NCBI GenBank assembly: GCA_021802225.1
Contig: JAKAAS010000113.1
Span: 1 to 6,302, forward strand
Direction of reading: 5' to 3'
DNA: 6,302 nucleotides
DNA from: Bacillota bacterium
GTDB lineage: Bacteria; Bacillota_E; Sulfobacillia; Sulfobacillales; Sulfobacillaceae
Shown here: positions 1 to 6,302 of the stretch, piece after piece
Layout of the letters: each line of letters begins with the position of its first letter
How positions within the stretch are numbered: the first letter of the stretch is position 1
Translations under genes and position numbers: made by a program
Notes under the pieces: generated by a model
Database searches by the model: none
What the model saw: the letters and a program-made list of their open reading frames with translations, nothing else
Told to the model about the DNA's origin: nothing

Positions 1-171
1 TAAACGTACTCGTGCGACCTTCCTCAGTGCTGAGTTGGGTTTTTTCGGCGTCACCGTCTTTACGCTAATACAAACTCCACGCTTTTGAGGATTGCCTCTT
101 AGCGCCGGAGCTGCTGACTTCTTGCTGGCCTTTTTCCGTCCGTGGCGAACCAGCTGATTGATTGTCGGCAT
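1..171 (-). CDS. rpsL: 30S ribosomal protein S12, N-terminal part (runs off the window)
   Basis: Translating the minus strand from the ATG at 171-169 gives 57 in-frame residues up to the window edge, beginning [14 protein letters not shown] and continuing through NPQKRGVC and [17 protein letters not shown]. These are hallmark S12 segments. S12 sits at the decoding centre of the 30S subunit and helps monitor codon-anticodon pairing. Bacillota S12 is usually about 137-140 residues, so roughly 40 percent is visible. The lysines of the TPKKPNS loop (K43, K44), where streptomycin-resistance substitutions occur, are wild type. The downstream loop that holds the conserved modified aspartate is outside the window. 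The start is fixed by the family N-terminus and by a strong AAGGAGGT eight bases upstream. The gene follows the L7Ae-like gene with a 16-base gap and is almost certainly co-transcribed with it. It is missing from a simple ORF list only because it has no stop inside the window. Confidence 0.97.
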   Translation of the reverse strand, partial: MPTINQLVRHGRKKASKKSAAPALRGNPQKRGVCISVKTVTPKKPNSALRKVARVRL

Positions 172-179
172 TAATTCCC

Positions 180-187
180 ACCTCCTT
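180..187 (-). promoter_or_regulatory. Shine-Dalgarno site of rpsL
   Basis: The minus strand reads AAGGAGGT, a near-perfect anti-16S match, eight bases before the rpsL ATG. Its first base directly follows the TGA stop of the L7Ae-like gene (190-188). Ribosomes ending the upstream gene therefore finish on top of the next initiation site, an arrangement that favours coupled translation of the two ribosome-associated proteins. The site supports the chosen S12 start. Confidence 0.9.
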
Positions 188-454
188 TCACGTAACCAGG
201 CGGTTCTCGGGCAGAAGCGCAGCACACGCAGCACCGACTTCTATTCCGCACAGCCGACCCAGTTCGTCCATCGAATCCACATATTCCAGCGGCACGCCGC
301 GGTCCTTGCTCTGGGAGACGACATCCTCGACAACCCGGGGGTCTGCGTCCTTAGCTACAAAAACGCCTATTGCCGTTCCATGAGCTATCCGTTTCAAGGT
401 TTCCCGCACACCCACAACACGCCGACGTCGATTTTTTAATCCCTCAGTATCCAT
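188..454 (-). CDS. ybxF: L7Ae-family K-turn RNA-binding protein, YbxF/RplGB type
   Basis: This is an 88-residue protein, close to the roughly 82 residues of Bacillus subtilis YbxF. It belongs to the L7Ae/L30e/S12e/Gadd45 fold, whose bacterial members bind kink-turn RNA; YbxF associates with the ribosome, but its precise job is unclear. Visible motifs are G15-VRETLK, the VFVAKDADP strand-turn (31-39), SMDELG (61-66) and CGIEVGAA (69-76), which match the core of the family. The first 12 residues are basic and arginine-rich (KNRRRR), slightly longer than in YbxF. The C-terminus after AALL is short and variable. The ATG at 454-452 is preceded seven bases upstream by GGGAGGA. The gene lies between rpoC and rpsL, the standard Bacillota position, and a strong candidate promoter lies 44-72 bases upstream. 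The family is certain. The exact RNA target cannot be read from the sequence. Confidence 0.93.
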   Translation of the reverse strand: MDTEGLKNRRRRVVGVRETLKRIAHGTAIGVFVAKDADPRVVEDVVSQSKDRGVPLEYVDSMDELGRLCGIEVGAACAALLPENRLVT

Positions 455-461
455 TGGTCTG

Positions 462-468
462 TCCTCCC
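462..468 (-). promoter_or_regulatory. Shine-Dalgarno site of the L7Ae-like gene
   Basis: The minus strand reads GGGAGGA, ending seven bases before the ATG at 454. It is a good anti-16S match with ideal spacing and is the main support for choosing this start over an internal one. Confidence 0.8.
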
Positions 469-497
469 GGCCCTTACAGGCTTAGACACACTTGGGT

Positions 498-526
498 ATT
501 TTATCACCGGCAAGGGGGCGTGTCAA
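498..526 (-). promoter_or_regulatory. Predicted sigma-A promoter for ybxF-rpsL
   Basis: On the minus strand, a perfect -35 hexamer TTGACA (526-521) is followed by exactly 17 bases and then TAAAAT (503-498), which matches the -10 consensus at 5 of 6 positions. TG sits one base upstream of the -10 (TGATAAAAT), an extended -10 element. Initiation is expected at A492 or G491, giving a leader of about 37 bases before the ATG at 454. The 20 bases upstream of the -35 are GC-rich, so there is no obvious UP element. The promoter lies after the rpoC stop and points into the str-type ribosomal/elongation-factor operon, so it would uncouple that operon from rpoBC. This is a sequence prediction; the start site is inferred. 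Confidence 0.78.
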
Positions 527-541
527 TTGACACGCCCCCTT
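512..541. repeat. Perfect 30-bp palindrome just after the rpoC stop
   Basis: Bases 512-541 equal their own reverse complement across all 30 positions. Each half starts with AA and five G's (AAGGGGGCGTGTCAA), and the symmetry stops at 511/542. In RNA it would form a stem of about 13 bp closed by an AAUU loop, seven bases after the rpoC TAG stop. In the direction of transcription the stem is followed by GCCGGTGATAAAA, with no run of U, so it is not a canonical intrinsic terminator. It could still stabilise or define the 3' end of rpoBC mRNA, or cause partial termination. The -35 hexamer of the downstream promoter is the centre of the dyad, so a DNA operator is an equally good reading. Confidence 0.9.
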
Positions 542-548
542 CAAAGCC

Positions 549-3500
549 CTATTTAATCAACTCGTTCTCAATCGACTTGTCGGATGGTTCTTCGGCCCCG
601 TGAATAATGACATTCCGGTAGCGGGACATGCCAGTCCCTGCTGGAACCAGTTTTCCAATAATCACATTCTCCTTGAGGCCGAGAAGAGGATCTCTCTTGG
701 CCTTGATGGACGCTTCGGTTAAGACACGCGTCGTTTCCTGGAAGGATGCCGCCGACAGGAAGGAATCCGTCGCCAACGATGCCTTTGTGATGCCTAAGAC
801 TACGGGTTTGGCCACGGCCGGTGTGCCGCCCCGCATCAAGACATCCGCATTTTGATCCTCGAAGTCAAAACGATCAACCAATGCCCCCGGCAAAAGCGAG
901 GTGTCTCCCGCCTCTTCAACCTTCACCTTGCGCATCATTTGGCGGACCATCACTTCGATATGCTTGTCGTTAATATCAACCCCTTGGACACGGTAAACAC
1001 GCTGCACTTCCTGTAACAGGTAATTTTGGACGCCGGTCAGACCCATAATCCGTAATAAGTCGTGAGGGTTTACCGATCCTTCGGTCAGTTCTTCACCGAT
1101 CTGGACTTGATCGCCCTCGTGAACCCGGATACGTGAACCAAAGGGCACAATATAAGATTGGGACTCGTGTTCATCGTCATTGACCACGGTTATTTCCCGA
1201 CGCCCTTTATTCTCCCCCATACGCACAGTTCCCGAAACCTCTGCGATAATCGCCTGGCCTTTCGGCTTTCGTGCTTCAAAAAGCTCCTCGACTCGGGGAA
1301 GGCCCTGGGTAATGTCGTCTCCAGCCACTCCCCCCATGTGGAAGGTCCGCATTGTTAGCTGGGTTCCGGGTTCCCCGATACTTTGCGCTGCAATAATTCC
1401 CACAGCTTCTCCAACCTCGACAATGCCGCCTTTAGCCAAATTCCGTCCATAACAAGCCACACAAACCCCGAAACGTGACTGACAGGTTAGCACTGATCGA
1501 ACACGCAATTCTGTAATTCCCGCATCAATAATGGCCTGTGCCGTATCTTCGACGAGCAGTTCGTTACTGTGAGCAATAATCTCTCCCGTTTTAGGATGAT
1601 GCACATCTTCGGGCACTATCCGCCCAACCAGCCGCTCATAAAAGTTTTCGATAACTTGTCCGCCGTCCCGGATTTCCCGCACCACTGTTCCCTGAGTAGT
1701 GCCGCAATCCACTTCCCTGACAATAACGTCCTGGGCGACATCTACGAGGCGTCTCGTTAAGTAACCAGAGTCCGCAGTCCGCAAAGCGGTGTCTGCCAAT
1801 CCTTTTCGGGCACCATGTGTAGACGTGAAGTACTCCAAAACGGTTAACCCTTCCCGGAAATTAGCCCGGATAGGCAACTCGATAATCCGTCCAGAAGGAT
1901 CTGCCATTAATCCTCTCATCCCAGCGAGCTGTGAGATTTGCTGAACGTTTCCCCGGGCTCCTGAGGTAGCCATCATATAAACCGAATTGTTGCGGTCCAG
2001 CGTCTCCATCAGCGCCTGGGTAACGCGCTCTTTGGCCCGGGTCCAGATGCCTATAACCCGCTCATAGCGCTCATCGGCTGTAATTAAACCGCGGCGGTAC
2101 TGCCGGGTGACTTGCAGCACGTCTTGTTCGGCTTCTTCGAGTATTTGCTTCTTAGCCTCCGGAATCACAATATCGGAAACGGAAATCGTCACTCCGGCTT
2201 TGGTCGCATACTGAAACCCTAGGGCTTTAATTCGGTCAAGAGTCTGCGCCGTGACGTCATTACCGTGCATCCGGAACATATCCGCAACGATAACGGCCAA
2301 CTGCTTTCGGCCAATAGTTTGGTCAATAAACCGCAGTTCCGCGGGCAGCGCATCATTGTACAAAAACCGTCCTAAAGTTGAAGTTCGGCGTTGTCCGTCA
2401 TAACGCATGGTGATCCGGGCGTGCAGATCAAGAACCCCCTGTGCGTAGGCCATCTCCCCTTCTTGGAGATCGGCCAGAACCATCCCTTCTCCTTGGGCAT
2501 TTTCTTTTTCCATCGTGAGATAATACGACCCCAATACCATGTCCTGGGTTGGCGTGACCACAGGTTGGCCGTCTTTAGGATTAAGGATGTTCTGAGTCGA
2601 CAACATAAGAACCCTGGCTTCGGATTGAGCTTCGGCAGACAAAGGCACGTGCACAGCCATTTGGTCCCCGTCGAAGTCCGCATTGTATGCAGTACAAACG
2701 AGAGGATGGATTTGAATGGCGCGTCCTTCGACTAAAACCGGCTCGAAAGCCTGAATACCCAAACGGTGCAACGTCGGTGCGCGGTTCAAGAGTACCGGAT
2801 GCTCTTTGATGACGTCTTCCAGAACATCCCAGACCTCCGGACGAACACGTTCCACCATGCGCTTTGCCGATTTAATATTATGCGCATAACCCTCATTCAC
2901 CAGTTTCTTCATAACAAACGGCTTAAAGAGTTCGAGAGCCATCTCTTTGGGCAATCCGCACTGGTGCATCTTCAGTTTAGGGCCTACGACAATAACAGAC
3001 CGGCCCGAGTAATCGACACGTTTACCTAACAGATTCTGACGAAAACGGCCTTGTTTTCCTTTCAGCATGTCCGAAAGCGACTTTAAGGGCCTGTTCCCGG
3101 GTCCCGTTACAGGTCGTCCCCTGCGCCCGTTGTCAATCAGGGCATCAACCGCTTCCTGTAACATCCGCTTCTCATTACGGACAATAATATCCGGAGCCCC
3201 TAGATCCAAAAGCCTCTTCAGCCGATTGTTGCGGTTGATGACGCGCCGGTAGAGATCGTTGAGGTCCGACGTCGCAAACCGTCCGCCGTCCAGCTGTACC
3301 ATGGGCCGTAAATCCGGAGGAATCACGGGAATTACGTCTAAAATCATCCATTCCGGACGATTTCCGGATTGCCTAAATGCTTCGACGACTTCGAGCCGAC
3401 GGATTGCCCGTACCCGGCGCTGTCCCGAGGAGCTGTTCAATTCCCCGCGCAATTCTTGTGCCAATTCCTCCAGGTCCAGTTCCAACAGCAAGTCCTTGAT

Positions 3501-4022
3501 AGCCTCGGCCCCCATTCCCGCCCGGAAATGACCGCCGTACTTCTCCCGATACTCACGGTACTCAGATTCGACCAACAACTGTTTCTTCATAAGAGGGGTC
3601 GTCCCCGGCTCAATGACCACATAAGCCGCAAAGTAGAGAACCTTTTCCAACGATCTGGGAGACATGTCAAGAATCAGTCCCATTCGCGAAGGGATCCCTT
3701 TAAAATACCATATATGGGATACCGGCGCAGCCAGTTCAATATGGCCCATGCGTTCACGCCTCACTTTGGAGCGTGTTACCTCAACACCACACCGGTCACA
3801 AACAACACCTTTATAACGGACCCGTTTGTATTTTCCGCAGTGACACTCCCAATCCTTGGTCGGTCCAAAGATCTTTTCACAGAAAAGACCTTCGCGCTCC
3901 GGCTTTAACGTCCGGTAATTGATTGTTTCCGGTTTCTTCACTTCACCCTTGGACCATTCCCGGATTTGTTCCGGAGACGCCAGAGCAATCCGCATGGAAT
4001 CAAAATGGGTAACGTCTAGCAT
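549..4022 (-). CDS. rpoC: DNA-directed RNA polymerase subunit beta'
   Basis: This is a complete 1157-residue beta' subunit, which with beta forms the catalytic core of RNA polymerase. The N-terminal zinc site is C60, C62, C75 and C78. The double-psi beta-barrel catalytic loop is NADFDGDQ (447-454), in which D449, D451 and D453 hold the catalytic Mg2+. The F-loop segment SGARGNVQQ starts at 687, and the bridge helix spans about 721-765. The second zinc site is C773, C847, C854 and C857. The trigger loop is at about 885-920 ([20 protein letters not shown]), without the large insertion seen in Proteobacteria. The C-terminal [21 protein letters not shown] segment (1101 onward) closes the family core. 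Bacillus RpoC is about 1199 residues, so this one is slightly short, mainly in the variable tail. The ATG start encodes [10 protein letters not shown], typical of Bacillota, and has GGGAGGG upstream. The gene follows rpoB by 20 bases and is co-transcribed with it. No frameshift or missing catalytic residue is seen. Confidence 0.99.
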   Translation of the reverse strand: MLDVTHFDSMRIALASPEQIREWSKGEVKKPETINYRTLKPEREGLFCEKIFGPTKDWECHCGKYKRVRYKGVVCDRCGVEVTRSKVRRERMGHIELAAPVSHIWYFKGIPSRMGLILDMSPRSLEKVLYFAAYVVIEPGTTPLMKKQLLVESEYREYREKYGGHFRAGMGAEAIKDLLLELDLEELAQELRGELNSSSGQRRVRAIRRLEVVEAFRQSGNRPEWMILDVIPVIPPDLRPMVQLDGGRFATSDLNDLYRRVINRNNRLKRLLDLGAPDIIVRNEKRMLQEAVDALIDNGRRGRPVTGPGNRPLKSLSDMLKGKQGRFRQNLLGKRVDYSGRSVIVVGPKLKMHQCGLPKEMALELFKPFVMKKLVNEGYAHNIKSAKRMVERVRPEVWDVLEDVIKEHPVLLNRAPTLHRLGIQAFEPVLVEGRAIQIHPLVCTAYNADFDGDQMAVHVPLSAEAQSEARVLMLSTQNILNPKDGQPVVTPTQDMVLGSYYLTMEKENAQGEGMVLADLQEGEMAYAQGVLDLHARITMRYDGQRRTSTLGRFLYNDALPAELRFIDQTIGRKQLAVIVADMFRMHGNDVTAQTLDRIKALGFQYATKAGVTISVSDIVIPEAKKQILEEAEQDVLQVTRQYRRGLITADERYERVIGIWTRAKERVTQALMETLDRNNSVYMMATSGARGNVQQISQLAGMRGLMADPSGRIIELPIRANFREGLTVLEYFTSTHGARKGLADTALRTADSGYLTRRLVDVAQDVIVREVDCGTTQGTVVREIRDGGQVIENFYERLVGRIVPEDVHHPKTGEIIAHSNELLVEDTAQAIIDAGITELRVRSVLTCQSRFGVCVACYGRNLAKGGIVEVGEAVGIIAAQSIGEPGTQLTMRTFHMGGVAGDDITQGLPRVEELFEARKPKGQAIIAEVSGTVRMGENKGRREITVVNDDEHESQSYIVPFGSRIRVHEGDQVQIGEELTEGSVNPHDLLRIMGLTGVQNYLLQEVQRVYRVQGVDINDKHIEVMVRQMMRKVKVEEAGDTSLLPGALVDRFDFEDQNADVLMRGGTPAVAKPVVLGITKASLATDSFLSAASFQETTRVLTEASIKAKRDPLLGLKENVIIGKLVPAGTGMSRYRNVIIHGAEEPSDKSIENELIK

Positions 4023-4032
4023 CGAATTGGAT

Positions 4033-4039
4033 CCCTCCC
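4033..4039 (-). promoter_or_regulatory. Shine-Dalgarno site of rpoC
   Basis: The minus strand reads GGGAGGG in the 20-base gap between the rpoB TAA (4045-4043) and the rpoC ATG (4022-4020). The GGAGG core ends 11 bases before the ATG, at the long end of the usual range. It supports the chosen rpoC start and independent initiation after rpoB ends. Confidence 0.75.
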
Positions 4040-4042
4040 GGA

Positions 4043-6302
<2,260 letters not shown>

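Noticed and set aside
158..439. Plus-strand frames opposite ybxF
   Set aside because: They overlap the rpsL start and ybxF in antisense. The minus-strand genes have clear family motifs and ribosome binding sites; these frames have neither.
457..487. Leader stem (GTCT at 487-484 with AGAC at 460-457) as an autoregulatory kink-turn for the L7Ae-like protein
   Set aside because: A short stem with an internal loop can be drawn, but the tandem G-A pairs that define a kink-turn are not present, so binding by its own product is not supported.
512..541. Canonical rho-independent terminator after rpoC
   Set aside because: The stem is strong, but neither strand has a U/T run after it (minus strand continues GCCGG, plus strand CAAAG). 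It is kept as a palindrome rather than called a terminator.
3369..3908. 179-codon open frame on the plus strand opposite rpoC
   Set aside because: It lies wholly antisense to the conserved N-terminal domains of RpoC, has no recognisable domain, and is explained by the codon pattern of rpoC.

Overview
This window is a piece of the RNA polymerase / ribosomal-protein gene cluster. All genes are on the minus strand, and the gene order is rpoB (3' part) - rpoC (complete) - an L7Ae-family protein of the YbxF/RplGB type (complete) - rpsL (5' part). A small L7Ae-like gene between rpoC and rpsL is the arrangement known from Bacillus and other Bacillota. The polymerase subunits agree with this: beta' has no large trigger-loop insertion, and beta ends in an acidic tail. 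I therefore read the source as a Bacillota chromosome of roughly middle GC content. A deep-branching lineage such as the Sulfobacillus type is possible, but the sequence alone does not let me name a genus.

Layout in the direction of transcription, from high to low coordinates: 6302-4043 is the C-terminal 750 or so residues of RpoB, and the gene runs off the window edge. A 20-base gap holding the rpoC ribosome binding site follows. 4022-549 is full-length RpoC with both zinc sites and the catalytic NADFDGD loop. 548-455 is the only sizeable intergenic space. It holds a perfect 30-base palindrome and a near-consensus sigma-A promoter (TTGACA, 17-base spacer, extended -10 TGATAAAAT) whose -35 hexamer sits at the centre of the palindrome. 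454-188 is the 88-residue L7Ae-like protein. 171-1 is the first 57 residues of ribosomal protein S12, whose Shine-Dalgarno sequence directly abuts the stop codon of the gene before it.

The genes supply the catalytic core of transcription (beta and beta') and part of the small ribosomal subunit. The intergenic promoter means that ybxF-rpsL, and presumably rpsG-fusA-tuf beyond the window, can be transcribed separately from rpoBC. I see no mobile element, CRISPR array, tRNA, rRNA or defence system, and no novel multi-gene system. The points worth a second look are the palindrome-embedded promoter, the long acidic RpoB tail, and the poor match of the last 18 or so bases of the window to a normally invariant RpoB motif.
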